A model generated the notes under the pieces. The model was not told where the DNA came from and did no database searches. It saw only the letters and a list, made by a program, of their open reading frames with translations. This document shows positions 10,171 through 23,200 of a DNA stretch of 64,000 bases, piece by piece. The translations under genes were made by a program, and so were the position numbers. Source of the DNA: Oreohelix idahoensis (taxonomy: Eukaryota; Mollusca; Gastropoda; Stylommatophora; Oreohelicidae). Every line of letters begins with the position of its first letter. Positions within the stretch are counted from its first letter, which is position 1. Location of the stretch: assembly GCA_024509875.1 (NCBI GenBank), contig JAMPIV010013761.1, positions 54,344-118,343 on the forward strand, given 5' to 3'.

Positions 10171-10389
10171 GTGATGTTTTACTAAGGTTGCTGAGTTTGT
10201 TGCTCTTTCGAAGCCAAGCCAAGTTGATGAATTTTATAAGAGACATGTCCCATAAGAAGTTAAAAGAGGAATGATTATGTTGAAGGCCTGTGTTTCTTGG
10301 GTAGCTGAAGGGTCGTGATGACCATCAAAAGCATAACATAGATTAAATTCAGAAACAAAATATAGCACATATCACCTGGCTTCACAGTG

Positions 10390-11055
10390 GGTATAGAAAC
10401 ATCATCATCATCATCATCATCAGGTGCCATCTTCACATCAAAGATCAGCTTCAATGGATCTACAACGTCTTCTGTCTCTTGTCTTGGTGGTGCACTGTGA
10501 TAGACCCTTTCCTGTCAATTTCTTGATGTTATCTTCCCACTTATAGCACGTTTGCCTTCAACTCTGCCTTCTATTATGGTCGTCAGGAAGGTGTTATGTC
10601 TATTTACATGGAAAAAATATTTAGGTGTCTAATTTTGATCTACTTCATTAATTCTCTTTTCATTCCGAGGTTTTCAAGTACTTCTTTTCTTATCTTTCAA
10701 TGAGACATGCCCAATTATTCTTTACATATCCACATGCAAAGACCTCAATTCTTTCTTATAATTGCTTGTTCATTGTCCATGTTTCTATCCCATACAGTAA
10801 TGAAGAATATATATATATAGCATTTGATGATTCTTAGTTTGAATGTGTGAGTTAGTTGGTTAGTATCTGTCTCATTTTGTTGAATGTAGCATTGGCCATT
10901 CCTGTTTCTCTTCTTGATTTCTGTTTCACATCTGCTATCTTCTGTTATTTTATGACCAAGATATGAGAAACTCTTGACTTGTTCCAGGATTTTCCCATCT
11001 ATTCTTATCTTTAACATTGGCTTATCACCTGCTTTGCTAATTATCACATTAGATT
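10390..11055 (-). pseudogene. RTE-like LINE C-terminal fragment
   Basis: The minus strand encodes a LINE RT C-terminal block: MIISKAGDKPMLKIRIDG, VKSFSYLGHKITEDSR, ETEIKKRN and, after stops, a decayed end. The 3' tail on the minus strand is (ATG)7-8, seen on the plus strand as CATCAT repeats at 10401-10422. The YLG and ITEDSR motifs are typical of the region after the RT palm. Confidence 0.75.
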
Positions 11056-11059
11056 AACT

Positions 11060-11340
11060 TAACAACAACAAAACGAGTGAAGAAAATTGAGAAAGTACAT
11101 GAAGAAGTACACACAGAAGAGAACAATCAAGCATAGCCAGAGGTGCCCTTGACTGGAACCCACCCATGGAAAAGAAGAGAGTGGACCCAATGAGAACTTG
11201 GAGAAGAACTGTGGAAGAGGAGACTAAGGAAATTGGAATGACTTGGGCACAGCTGAAAAAGACAGCCCAGAATAGAAATCGATGGAGAGCAGCTGTTTCA
11301 GCCCTATGTTCCACGGGGAACAGAAAGAAATGATGATGAT
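11060..11340 (+). pseudogene. RTE-like LINE 3' end
   Basis: A plus-strand frame gives LDWNPPMEKKRVDPMRTW, EIGMTWAQLKKTAQNRNRW and AAVSALCSTGNRKK before a stop, then an ATGATGATGAC tail. This is the usual terminal segment of RTE-like LINE ORFs. It sits tail-away from the minus-strand fragment at 10390-11055 and just outside the Tc1-like inverted repeat at 11356. Confidence 0.75.
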
Positions 11341-11355
11341 GACATGAAGAAGAAA

Positions 11356-11386
11356 TATATACTGAAGCACATTAAAAACGTACCAC
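11356..11386 (+). repeat. Tc1-like left terminal inverted repeat
   Basis: It starts TATATACTGAAGCACATT and is the inverse of 26933-26963, with a single T/C difference. The outer TA is likely the target dinucleotide. Confidence 0.9.
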
Positions 11387-11586
11387 CTGTATAATCCAGG
11401 AACAGAGTGTGAAATGTAAATATAAGTGTTTACAAGTTTACATATTTGGAATCTTTATTCATATTCATATGAATCCATGCTGGTCATTAATTTGTACATT
11501 TGATTGTTATGAAATTCATTGCATTCTGTGCAGGCAAGGGAGAAAACCAAAAATGCAACCAATAAAAAAATTCATTCACACTATCC

Positions 11587-12592
11587 TCAGTATCTGGTAT
11601 GTCCACTGTGTGCTTGCAAACTAGCTTGGCAGCGGCTCCGCATGGAACGCACAAGTCTCTGAAGGAAATTCCGGGGAATCAAGTCCCATTCACGTGTAAG
11701 AGCAGCTTCGAGCTGTTGCAGATTAGCTGGAGAACCTTGCCTGTAGACTCTGCGTCCAAGCTCGTCCCACAGATGTTCTATAGGGGACATGTGTGGTGAT
11801 AGGGCAGGCCAATCAATCGTCACAATGTTCTGCTGCTGTAGATATTGCTGCGTAATGCATGCGCACGTGCGTTATCCTGCTGGAGAAGCTGCAAGTCTGG
11901 ATAATTTGTGAACGCAGGAGCAACCAATGCATCCAGAACCTCATCTTGATATGTCACAGCATTAACATTTCCACGGAAGACGTGAAGAGGCAAGCGATGG
12001 TGAAAACTGAATCCTCCCCAAATGTGAATACTGCCACCTCCAAATCGGTTGTGCTGACGAACACAGCAATCTGCAAAGCGCTCTCCACACCGTCGCCAAA
12101 TCCGCATACGTCCATCAGCAAAGGATATGTTGAATCTGCTCTCGTCTGTGAATAGGACAGCATTCCACTGCAGGCTAGTCCATCTGACATGTTGCTCTGC
12201 CCATTGCAGGCGCTGCTGACGATGTCTGTGAGTCAAGTTTGGCCCAACATAAGGTCGTCTTGCAGTAAGGCCTGTATCTCTGAGTCGTAGTATGACTGTC
12301 ATTTGAGAGACTTGCCCACGTCTACCCACTATTGCTCTTGCTGTTTGACTTGCTGGGAGAGAACGATTCCTTAGGTGACTCAGCACAATATGACATCTTG
12401 CGCAGGGGTAGTAACTCCAGGTTGGCCACTCCGAAGTCTATCCCGGGCACTGCCAGTGGTACCGTAACGTTCATCGAGACGTACAATAGTGCTGTGGTGG
12501 CAATTCATCCTTCTGGCAATGGCCCGCGAGCTCATTCCGGTCTCCAACATACCAATGGCTCGTTGGCGGTCGTTTTCAGATAGTCGTGGCAT
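11587..12592 (-). pseudogene. Tc1-like transposase, frameshifted
   Basis: This is a DD34E-type transposase remnant. The likely start is the ATG at 12592, giving MPRLSENDRQRAIGMLETG. An N-terminal helix-turn-helix follows (SSRAIARRMNCHHSTIVRL), then the GQPG-like linker. The catalytic domain shows VLFTDESRF (first Asp), LLQQDNARAH (second Asp) and SPIEHLWDELGRR (Glu), ending near RSRCQASLQAHSGHTRY. The reading frame changes twice, near 12383 and 11822-11850, so no full protein can be made. Total length, about 335 codons, fits the family. All three catalytic residues survive. The copy is older than the LTR insertion beside it. Confidence 0.88.
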
Positions 12593-12698
12593 TTCAAGCA
12601 CATGTACTGGGTGTTTTGTCTCAACGGCCTTTTTATACCGAGTGTACTGCCACAACGCGTACACATTTTCAGGGTCATAGCTGTTGGGAATCGTGTTG

Positions 12699-12703
12699 CA
12701 CGT
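12699..12703. repeat. 5-bp target duplication CACGT (left)
   Basis: CACGT immediately precedes the left LTR and recurs at 26771-26775 right after the other LTR. Five base pairs is typical for Ty3/gypsy integrases. Confidence 0.9.
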
Positions 12704-14208
12704 TGTAAAGGTCTGTTTACTGTCTGTTTAAGGCTGGAGATGTAGAGATGTAACGTTCTATTCGCTCCAGATGTATAACTGCCCGTATGTGTTCGTGTGT
12801 TGTAAAGATGGCAGAGTGGGCGTGTCACAATGATGCGGTGTAATCTAGGTCAACGGCATGAGGTGCCGCCAAGGTATAGTAGAGACACTCATAGTGTCAG
12901 CATACGTGTAGATACAGACGTGTAGTACTTGTATAAGACTGGTTGATCGTGTAGGTGAGTGAATAGTAGTGCTGACAACACGAAGGCCGTATAGGCTCTT
13001 GGACGACTTCACATAGACTCACACAACCACAAGTAGAAGTCAGTGAAGTAGGGAATGCTGCTGACGTTTACAGTATTTATTCATGACGTACGATAATATG
13101 ATGACAGACGAAACAGTCAATAGTACAAGATCATGGACATTATATGTGTAGTTATGAAGGTTAACATCAGGCATCACAGATCCCGAACAGCTTAGACATG
13201 TAACAATGTCTTGACCAATAATTACTGTTCATGCAATAGCTCTAATCCCTGACTGAGCCCCGTCAGGTAAGCACTAGCAAATATATTGCCTAGTATGGGC
13301 GATATCAGTTATTTAACAAAGTCAATGCTATTGTCCTACAACTAGCAAAAGACTTCATTCTGGCCTCACATGCCAGGTACTTCATTCTGGTGAAGAAGAT
13401 TGGCCGTAAACACGGACCAATATAATGACGACGAAATCAGGCCGCAGATCGCGGGCCTCGATAATCAGGTGACTCTCAGTTTACATAAACTTCTGAGAAT
13501 AAATATATTTCTGCCAAACAATATTCCACCTGCATTGCGGATCCATTAAGTTGATTCTTAGGCTTATATGTATAACAGGTCAACTTAGACCTAGTCTTTC
13601 AAATATGTAGCCATACTGGGATACAGTATATTAACTCCTCGTGAGCTTCGCTCACTATGTCGCCATCAGTGATAAATGTACCTTTAAGTTCTAATCGAGA
13701 CGAAAAAGATCGAATAATGTTTCAGTTACCTTCTCATAGAATCCTTACACTCTAAGGTAACACAACATAAAGAATCACTCAGGGAAGGAAGAATGACAAA
13801 ACAGTCATTCCCAGAATTTCCAAATCTCAATCGAAACTTGGCAGAGAGAAATCTTTGGATCGGTACATCCGTTCTAAGCCTCTGGTACTCTCTGCTTGAA
13901 TCATCAGTCTCTGTCTTTGCGCCAAGACCTGCGCATGCCCAAAGAGCATAGACCAGATCGAGGCTAAACCAGACCAGGCGTTTCCGCCCAAACGGGTGGT
14001 AAAGATACTCCGTATATGGTCCTATAAATAGACTTAAGACATGTCAACTATAAGACATTGCCTGAGACAGGACAACATAAGACAGGGGAAGATAATCACC
14101 AGTCAAACTTGTCACAGAAAGATAATAAACATTTATCTCTCTTTGATCACATTAAACCAAACATAAATTAGGTTGGTGTTTTTCTCACCGTCAAAAATGA
14201 CAGCAACA
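12704..14208 (-). repeat. 3' LTR of Gmr1-like copy 1
   Basis: 1505 bp, nearly identical to 25260-26770. On the plus strand it starts TGTAAAGGTCTG and ends GACAGCAACA. Small differences include a 4-bp TTAA indel near 14034 (present in the other LTR) and a 2-bp indel near 13913. Confidence 0.93.
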
Positions 14209-15088
14209 TATTACCACACCTCCCGGGACAAAAAAAATGGCACTTTTTTTTTTTGAAATACATCTATGAGCCAGGAGCATTAAGCTCATAACGCATGAGT
14301 AATGCGCCGATGAAAGGATCACCATAAATGTAACATCATAATGTCGGATCCAATCGATGCACAGTAGAGCGTCTGGTGAGAACAAAAAATCTCACTAGAT
14401 AGGAGAAACTACTTTCTCAAAGAAAATATATCCGGGGAGGTGTCACCAACCAACTCAAAGGTGCATGTAATGTTACAACAATTATATTAAGAAAAAATTC
14501 ATATCAATATGTGTATAAATGGTGAATGACAATTTCTATTAAGAAATTACACCAACATCAAAATCTCACGACTTATAATGCCCATATAACCATAAATTCA
14601 AATGGTCAATCATTACCAACATTTCTAAAGTCTCTTTACAAACATATGATTATACATGTGTATAGTATAACTAATAGGTGATGACGTCAGAAGAACAAGA
14701 CGATGCTCTATCCGGAGATGTCTTGTAAGCAAGATCCTCAAGGAACATCAGGACATCGATAGTAGTCATCGTAGTTCTACAGCATTCCAAGATATCACAC
14801 CGGTTTGCTGAGAACAATACAAATAGCACAATTCTTAGAATGTTATAATGTACCATAGTCACTTAATATATATATCTAAACTATAAATGTGGCCGAATTA
14901 ATTTTTTTGACCTTTATTTCATGTTAAACAAAACCTTCCTCTGTTTTACCAAAGATGGTAACAGAGAAAGCAAGTAATCAATACATAACCATGAGTTTAA
15001 ACAAAGTGACCACACGTGTCATAGAGGCATGATATTGTAAGAATAGATCATAACTTTAGATATTTAACAGTAGATCTAGACAAAAGAG
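14209..15088 (-). other. 3' non-coding region of Gmr1-like copy 1
   Basis: About 880 bp lie between the RNase H stop and the 3' LTR, with no ORF. Just before the LTR, the element strand carries a purine-rich GGGAGGTGTGG, a plausible polypurine tract for plus-strand priming, followed by TAATA. Confidence 0.6.
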
Positions 15089-16150
15089 CTAAGTAGCTTC
15101 ATGTGGGCATCGCGACAATATGTCTGCCATCACATTATCCGAACCACGGATAGCTCGTACCATGAAATGAAAAGGTTGAAGAGCAATAGCATATCGAGTG
15201 GATCTCGAACTCTTCAAATCCTTACTCTGCATAGCTGTGAAAGCTTTTTGGTCGGTTTCTACTATAAAATGCGCGCCGAGAAGGAATCTTTGGAGTTTAA
15301 GAATTGCCCAGACCATAGCTAGCAATTCTCGGTCTAGAACAGAATAATTCCTTTCTGCCGCATTCAGTTTTCTCGAGACATACATTACAGGATGCAGAGT
15401 CTCAGAATACTCTTGCATCAGTGCCGCCCCGATCCCTATTGATGAGGCGTCACTACGAAGGACAAACGTCTTATCGGCTGTAGGTAGTCTTAAAATAGGA
15501 GGAGACGAAAATAATGACTTAATCTGATCCAATGAAGATTGGTATTCCTGGGACCAACGCACCATATTAGGAGACCCTTTCTTCAATAGGGTTGAGAGTG
15601 GTGCCGTAATAGAGGAAAGATTTGGAATGAATCTTCCGTAGAACTGTATTAGGCCCAAGAGACTACGGATCTGTTTCTTAGTCTTAGGAATAGTGATGTT
15701 CAGTATCTTAGAAGTATTGTGGTCTTCTGTCTTCAAGAGACCATGACCAACACGATGACCAAGAAAAGAAATCTCACTAAACCCAACATAGCCTTTAGAG
15801 GGTTTAGCTGTCAAATTATGCTCACGTAGAGTAGACAACAGTTCATATAATCCCCGATAGTGATCTTCCCAAGAATCGCTGAAAAGACAGATATCGTCCA
15901 AGTATGCAATCACATCAGAACGATATGCCAAAATTCGACGCATCATGCGTACGAATGTAGCTGGGGCATTCATAAGGCCAAAAGGCATAAAGTTCCATTG
16001 GAACAAACCCCTAGGTGTGGAGAAAGCAGTGAAAGGTTTGGCTCGTTCGGTTAGAGGAACTTGCCAGTAACCTTTAGACAAGTCAAGCTTTGTAAAGAAA
16101 CGAGAGTTGGAAAGTCTAGTAAGTAACTCATCCAACAGAGGCATAGGTTC
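15089..16150 (-). pseudogene. Gmr1-like pol, 3' part: RT palm and RNase H
   Basis: This is the second half of the split polyprotein. It shows RFFTKLDLSKGYWQVPL and AFSTPRGLFQWNFMPFGL (RT fingers/palm), YLDDICLFS (the Y-x-DD catalytic box), FLGHRVGHG, and the connection domain LLGLIQFYGRFIPN. RNase H follows with LRSDASSIGIGAAL, LDRELLAMVWAI, ETDQKAF and SDNVMADILSR. The stop is at 15089-15091. It has no stops of its own. Counting codons across the LINE and one target copy, its frame is the same as that of 23963-20229. It is cut from its N-terminal half, so it is not expressed as an intact enzyme here. Confidence 0.93.
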
Positions 16151-16161
16151 AGCATCGAACT
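16151..16161. repeat. LINE target duplication AGCATCGAACT (left)
   Basis: An 11-bp direct repeat, exact at 20229-20239, marks target-primed insertion of the LINE into the RT coding region. Confidence 0.9.
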
Positions 16162-16337
16162 ACCCCATCAAGGCCAGCTCCTTGACGTGGAGATGGGGCT
16201 CAAGTACAGCCATCAGCGGCTGAAAAACCAAGACTGGCCAGGCCCTCCTAGACTCGAGCAAGACCACAGTCTGCCCTAGCAAGTCAAGGTGCTGAAGACG
16301 GAGGCAACCAGCCAAGAGGCGCACCACAGCAATCAGG

Positions 16338-18440
16338 ATGCCACGCACATGCGCTATGGGAAGTATGCCTATATCTGCAAAACGTTATGGCACTCGCCCT
16401 GTGACGGACACCCAGGCAGGCGCAGTGCCGGGCCCTCTGCCTCGGAAGGGCCCAACCCCTACTACTGGGGGTCCTTCTCAATTGCCCCGTGGAGCCAGGA
16501 GGCATGAGAATAGAGCTACTGGCCAAGCAAAGAAAAGACCATTTAAAATAATGCACTGGAATGCTGAAGGCGTCAATAGTAAAAAAGACGGCTACAGCAA
16601 AAAATTAGAGCTCGAAAATATCTTGAATGAAGAGCAAGTAAATGTATGTTGCTTGCAAGAAACCCACCTCAACAAAGACATAGCCTTCAAAATCAGAGGC
16701 TACCAGTGCTACCGATCTGACCGAATAGACAGGCGAAAAGGTGGAATACTGACACTCGTGAGGAATAACATCAGTGCATGTCAGATTGAAACATATATGG
16801 AGGGGGCGGAATACCAGATGCTTCATCTCAGGACAGAAAGTTCAGAATTCCACCTGCTCAACTACTACTGTCCGAGTGACCGCCCACTGGCACTAGATAC
16901 AATCCCAGCAAAAGAAAGACTGATTATATGCGGAGACTTCAACAGCCACTCACAGAGCTGGGGCTATGATCACATGGACAGGAGAGGTGAGGAGCTTGAA
17001 AACTGGCAGGATGACAATGGGCTTATCCTGATTAACCAGCCAATCGACCCACCAACCTTCTACTCGAGATCATGGCACACCACCTCTACACCAGACCTGG
17101 CATTCCACTCACCCGGCTTGGAGTGGAACACCACACGCATTGTAGGGAAACAACTTGGAGGCAGCGACCACCGTCCAGTCTTCCTAATTGTGGAAAATGA
17201 ACGTGTCAAGGAGAGCAGCACTCTCTCTAGGTGGAACTACAAGAAAGCAGACTGGACAATGTACCAGCACCGTACTAGTATACTGGCTAGAGATCTGACT
17301 GTAGACAAAGACATCAATAAGCTAGTCGATGAATTCAGCAGATGCATATTACAGGCTGCTCGTGAAACAATACCTAGAGGGGCTCGTAAGCACTACAAAC
17401 CATATTGGAATAGTGAACTAGAGCAGCTGCACAACGACGTGGAAACATCTCGAAAGCAGGCAGAGACCAGTCCATGCCAAGAACACCACAATAACTACCA
17501 GCAAGCTAAGGCCAAATTTCAAAGGGCCAAGTTGCAGGCCAGGCGAAGAAGCTGGAAGGAGAAAACAGAGTCCTTGAACTTTGAAAGAGATACGAGGAAA
17601 CTGTGGAAGCTGGTAAAGCAACTTAACGATGAAGGTACAGAGAGAAACTCAAGGATTGCTCTGTACAAAGATGGAAACATCCTCATGGGAAAACAGGCAG
17701 CTGATCACTTTGCAGACTCCTTTGCTAAAGACAACAACATCGAAGTTAGCCCAGAGAAGCAACAGGAGACTCGTGAGAAACAACACGCAGGACGAGATGG
17801 AACCATACCTGAAGTTATGGAGGCACCAATCACATTCAGAGAACTGGAGCTTGCAATATCCAAATTGAAAATGAGAAAGTCGCCAGGAGTTGATGGAGTG
17901 TCCAATGAAATGATTAAGAACTTGGGAACCGCAGCAAAAACAAAGCTGCTGCAGATCTTCAATATCTGTTGGAACTCAGGCAGAGTTCCACAGACCTGGA
18001 GGGAAGCAATCATGATACCACTCCTAAAACCAGGAAAAGACAGTTCCACTGCCTCCAGCTACAGACCAATCAGCCTTACAAGCTGCCTCTGCAAAACAAT
18101 GGAACGTATCATCAACCTCAGGCTACAGTGGTACCTTGAAAGTGAAAACCTTCTTGTACCACAGCAGGCGGGCTTTAGGCAGTGTTATTCCACCGAAGAT
18201 CAGGCAACTTACCTTTCCCAAGAGATTGAGGATGCGTTCCAAGATAAGAAACTGGTACTAGCAGCATGGATAGATCTAAGGAAAGCATTTGACAAGGTTT
18301 GGAAAGAAGGGCTTCTGAAGAAACTGAGAAATTGTAGAGTGAATGGTAAGATGTACAAATGGGTGAAAGCATACTTGCATAACAGAAGAGCCCGAGTACA
18401 ACTAGATGGCCTCAAGAGTAAGAAAATTTCTACTGCGTCA
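16338..18440 (+). pseudogene. LINE ORF: endonuclease and first part of RT
   Basis: The open frame begins before the endonuclease. The APE-type endonuclease starts with FKIMHWNAEGVNSKK (Asn), then VCCLQETHL (Glu), LIICGDFNSHSQSWG (catalytic Asp/Asn) and GGSDHRPVFL (Asp-His). RT follows from about 17860 with LKMRKSPGVDGVSNEMIKNL, SYRPISLTSCLCKTMERI, QAGFRQCYSTEDQA and AAWIDLRKAFDKVWKEGLL. At about 18418-18440 the frame slips by one, just before the PQGGVLSP box. The start codon at 16338 is uncertain because a lysine- and proline-rich leader precedes the endonuclease. Confidence 0.9.
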
Positions 18441-19236
18441 TGGCGTCCCTCAGGGAGGGGTTCTGTCCCCCACACTTTTCCTAGTCTACATCAACGACCT
18501 GGTTGCTGAACTACCACATGGAATGAAAGTGGCAATGTACGCTGATGACCTGGTAATATGGTGCACAGATGAGCATGCAACAGTGGCCACCAAACTGCTA
18601 CAAAGAGCCATAGATGCCTTAACCTCATGGGCAAATAGATGGTGTGTCAGCATCAACACAGACAAGTGCAGCACTACGCTCTTCACCCTCTCTCCCAAAC
18701 AAAAAGCTGGTGTCATCAAGATAAACGAAGAGCTCCTGAGAGAAGATAAACAACCCACCTATCTCGGAGTTACATTCGATGATAGGCTGACATGGAAGCA
18801 GCACATCAACAAGGCAGCAACAAAGGCCAGGAGGAAGCTAGCCATCCTGAGAAAACTAAGTGGAACCACATGGGGAGCCAGCGGGAAAATACTTAGTAAA
18901 GTTTACCAGCAGGGCATACGACCACACCTGGAATATGGGTCAGCTGCGTGGTGTCCAGCATCAAACACCACATTACAAGAGCTAGATAAGGTGCAAAACC
19001 AGGCGCTTAGGGTCATCACGGGGGCAATGAAATCAACGCCTATAGTGGAGATGGAGAAAATGGGGAGGATACAAGCACTGAGAGAACGCAGAGACACGAA
19101 AGTGCTAACACAGGCAGAAAAGTTCCTCTGTATGCCGAGCCATCCAATGAAGGACAGATTCCAAAACCTAGCAATGGGGCGACTGAAAAGAAGCAGCTTT
19201 ATCCACCAGGCCAAACGATTTCGTAGACAAACCTAA
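18420..19236 (+). pseudogene. LINE ORF: RT palm and thumb after the frameshift
   Basis: Continues in the next frame: KFLLRHGVPQGGVLSPTLF, then the catalytic YADD (codons 18538-18549) in MYADDLVIWC, NTDKCSTTLFT and PTYLGVTFDDRLTWKQHI. A thumb region follows with ILRKLSGTTWGAS and YGSAAWCPAS. A TAA at 19234-19236 then interrupts the frame before the RNase H. The frame downstream is the same, so this is one nonsense change. Confidence 0.9.
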
Positions 19237-19269
19237 GACCTGCCTGAAGTTAACAGCCCCCTAAAGTCT

Positions 19270-20187
19270 GTGCCAGAACAAACCCCTTGGAGAGAGGAGC
19301 ATGGACTACCAGTACACATCCACACAAAAGTGAAAGGAATATTCGACAGGGATGAACAGAACAGCGTGCAACGTAGGACAGTCACTCTCAGTTTCCTGGA
19401 TGATGAATACCCACAGGACCTCTGGGTCCGAGTATACACAGATGGGTCAGCACAGAATGCAGTAAAGAATGGAGGAGCAGGAGTGTACATAGAATACCCA
19501 AACAACACTAGGGATACGGTAAGAGTACCAACGGGGAAATTCTGTAACAACTATGATGCAGAAGTCCAGGCAATCAAGGTGGCAACTGAGAAACTACTGA
19601 ACACCAATCTCGGTCCACAGCCTGTAGTATTCCTGACAGATGCAAGATCAGCACTCCAAGCACTTCAGTCCAGAAAATTGCCAGTTATACAAGCCCTACT
19701 TTCTGAACTGTGCAACCAGCGCAGGGTCGCCATGCAGTGGATACCGTCTCATTGTGGAATACCAGGAAACGAGAGAGCAGACGGACTGGCTAAAGAAGGT
19801 GCTGCAGACGAACAACCGGATGTACCAGTTACGTACCATCAGAAGAAAAAGATGATCAAATCTATCAGAAAGCCACCAACATCAACGCAGGATGACTACC
19901 AAGCTATGAACAGATCAGAACAAATAGTCATTCTGCGCCTCAGAACAGGACACAACCGCCTCCGCAGCCACATGTATACAAAATTCAAGATTGGCAATTC
20001 AGCCATGTGTACATGTGGACAGGCACCCCAGACAGCGGAGCACGTACTGCAAGATTGCCCCGAATATGATATATTGAGGCAAACCCACTGGCCCAGAGAA
20101 ACAACACTGGAAGCAAAACTATATGGACCTCTGTATGAACTACAAAAGACAGTGAAGTTTATACAAGAAACAACATTGCAGATATAG
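19270..20187 (+). pseudogene. LINE ORF: RNase H and C-terminal zinc knuckle
   Basis: RNase H shows all four expected acidic positions: VRVYTDGSAQNA (Asp), NNYDAEVQAIK (Glu), VFLTDARSALQAL (Asp) and WIPSHCGIPGNERADGLAK (His, Asp). Downstream is LRTGHNRLRSHM and a cysteine/histidine cluster, CTCGQAPQTAEHVLQDCP. The stop is at about 20185-20187, followed by AAGCGAACGAAAGAAGAAG. It is in the same frame as 18420-19236. Confidence 0.92.
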
Positions 20188-20228
20188 ACAATATATTTCA
20201 AGCGAACGAAAGAAGAAGAAGAAGAAGA

Positions 20229-20239
20229 AGCATCGAACT
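20229..20239. repeat. LINE target duplication AGCATCGAACT (right)
   Basis: Exact match of 16151-16161. Removing 16162-20228 and one copy rejoins the RT frame between ...KLNQVTKFDA and EPMPLLDELL. Confidence 0.9.
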
Positions 20240-23200
20240 TCGTTACTTGATTTAGTTTACGGTAATCGACGCAAATGCGTATGTTATTGTCTTTCTTTCG
20301 GACAATAACCATAGACGACGAGTATGCCGAATTGGATGGTTCAATTATTCCTAACTTTATCATTTCATCCAACTCTTTCTCGACCTGAGTTTGGAAGTGG
20401 ATAGGAATAGGATAAGGTCTGACCCTGATAGGAGTATGGTCAGTCAATACTAAGTCATGTTCAATGACTGTAGTGTGTCCAGGAATGTCCGTGAGAACAT
20501 CCTGAAACGTTTGTAACATGGAAGAGATTTGTGACTGTTCCTCAGTTGACAATTTAGGTGAAATTGCAACATTTTTCCATGATTCCGTAGAATGAAGTGG
20601 AATCATTGGAAGAGGAAGATTAACGTCAGAGAAAGTAGATTCCTCATCCTGTATGACAGACAGAGATGAGTAATGACCACGAGTGACTGTAGCGTCGTCC
20701 GTCGCTTGAAAGATAGGTTGTAAGTACTCTGGACGTTCATAAAATTCCGTAAGCATATTTATGTGAAAAGTTTTATGCTTTCCGTCAATATCGACAACAT
20801 AGTCGACATCAGAAATTTTAGATACAATCACAAAAGGACCTTTCCAACCAATAAGAAGTCTATTTTCCCTGGAAGGAAGTAATACAAATGCTTTGTCTCC
20901 AGGAAAAAGTTGACGTAGGCATCTATTTTTATTTGGGAACTGCCTTGCCTTTGCTTTAGCAAATTCAGATGCGGAAGTTGCTAATTTGCAAGCTTCAATG
21001 ATTTTCTGCCTGAGAGCAATGACATATTCATAAGAAGATTGTGTGTCATCACTGATATCATCAACAGCTAAAAGATCGTGAAGCAAGGACATTGGGCCGC
21101 GCGGACGTGCGCCAAAGACGAGCTCGAAAGGAGAAAACCCGGTATGTTCATTAGGAACCTCTCTATATGCAAAGAGAGCAGCGGGTAAGACTCTGTCCCA
21201 ATCCTGAGGATGATCCTCAGTTATTTTCCCAAGTAAATTTTTGAGAGTTCTATTGAGACGTTCGACTAGTCCATTAGACATAGGATGATAAATACTACTC
21301 AGTGACCTCTTAATATTAAGAGTAGACATCACTTGCGACATTGTCTCAGATATCAGTTGGGTGCCATGGTCTGACAAGATTTCCCTAGGGAATCCCAACC
21401 GCGAAAATATCAGCCAAATAGCGTCTGCAATATCGGCAGTCGAAATGCTCTTCAGAGGTATGGCCTCTGGCCGTCGAGTACACATGTCAACACATGTAAG
21501 AATAAATTGATGTCCTCTGGCTGATTTTATTTTGAAAGGACCAATGATATCTATCGCCATTTTCTGAAATGGACGGATAGGAATGTCCGCAGCCTGGATA
21601 GGTGCTGCATGGCGAGGACCTTTCGATTTTACTTCTTGACATACTTTACACGAGCGACAATAAAGACGTATGTCTCTGTTTACGGATGGCCAAAAGAAAG
21701 CCGCAAGAACTCTCGACTTCGTACGTGAAAATCCCACATGACCAGCGCATTGGGAGTCGTGAGCATGTTGCAGTATTCTAACTCTCATGTCTTTTGGAAC
21801 AAGAATTTGTGAATGTATAGACATGTCTGAGTGTTGTACCATACGCACTAGTACGCCATTCTTCATAGTGATCCAAGATTTGTGATCTGTGTTCTTATTT
21901 GGGTCACCATTTTTAACCAGAACGAAGAATTTTTTTAACGAAGTGTCTTCTTGTTGACTTTTGATAAACGAGTCACGTGAAATCACATCATGATCATCTT
22001 GATCACGTACCTCATCACCTTCGGTCGATGAAGTCTGAGGCATATTCTGTGCCTGTGCTGTCATGATAACTGCATTAGCAGCTTCCAAGTTATGTTCTTC
22101 CCAAGCAATAATCTGCTGCGGGGTACACTCTTTAACCCCATGTATACGTCTGACGATAAGATCCGCAATAGGATTCGGAAGCAGACACGCTTGGACCTCT
22201 CCCGTAAAGAAGGGAGTAGCTATACGGATGATAGCAGTAGAATATTTTTCCACTGTGCCACCAAATGTTACACATTTGATCACTCTTCCAGTGGCACAGG
22301 AAGGATCTACAAGAGATTGTCTAACCCCAATAGTGGTACATCCAGAATCAAAGAGGACTGAGACTGGATCATTATTCACTAGACCCCTATGTAGGATAAG
22401 AGATCCTCTCCCGTCATGCGCTGCTGCGGCAGGAAGAGCGGGCAGAGGATGACCGCAACTCAAGGTGGATATAGTAGTAGGTTCAAATAAAGTGATGCAC
22501 TGTGGGCAATGAGATGCTCTCCCAAAATCAAAGGCAGAACAAGTAACAGCACTAGCGTTAGGTTTACTACTGTTTTGTTCATTACTAACTCCTTGTGACT
22601 CTTGTTCAGCACAGTCAGCATGATGACATGATCTATTATTATTGTGCTGCCATCTACCTCGATTATTATTTCCTTTGGAATTATGGCAATTACCCCTATT
22701 GCCATTATTATTTTGGTTTGAACCGCAGTTTTCACAATTGTGATTGTGATTTACACCTTGATGAGAATATCTATCAGACTGATATTGCTGTCTTCCTGAA
22801 GAATTATGGCGAGGATAGTTTTTATTGTGGCTACCCCTTTGAAAGTTACCAAATTTGTTGGAACCATAATTATGAGGGCTATCAGATCGCCTCCAATTCC
22901 TAGAAGACGAGCCTCTTTGGGATGAATCACATTGATCCTGTCCGAAGTTACGCTTACTTTTCTTATCAAAGTTGCGCTGAGTACCTTTAACTTTACCTCC
23001 GAAATTAGAATTGTATGGAGTCGCAGAAGCCACGGGTAAACCTTCTTTAATCTTAGTATTGCTAATCGTTTGTTGTGGATGAGCAGTGACATATTGGCAA
23101 CAATATTGTTCCATTTCTTTTATGTCCTTAGGTTTACGTTCGTGTATAAAGGCAAGAAAGGACTCATTAACAGATGACATTACTTTGTCTCTAAGTAACA

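Larger units (their letters stand above)
16162..20228 (+). mobile_element. RNase H-bearing LINE inserted in the Gmr1 RT
   Basis: A 4.07-kb non-LTR retrotransposon with an apurinic-type endonuclease, RT and a C-terminal RNase H, ending in a (GAA)n tail at about 20211-20228 and flanked by an exact 11-bp target duplication. RNase H at the ORF end places it in the I superfamily (I, Nimb, Ingi and relatives); the exact clade is not decided. Only about 170 bp precede the long ORF and no separate gag-like ORF1 is seen, so it is either a single-ORF type or slightly 5'-truncated. One frameshift and one stop inactivate it. Confidence 0.9.

Noticed and set aside
19896..20228. End of the long minus-strand open frame starting at 23456
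   Set aside because: Downstream of 20229 the frame runs antisense through the inserted LINE. That part of the translation is not Gmr1 protein.
22063..22903. Plus-strand ORFs over the Gmr1 gag-pol region
   Set aside because: They are antisense shadows of a clear coding frame with conserved protease and nucleocapsid-like motifs.
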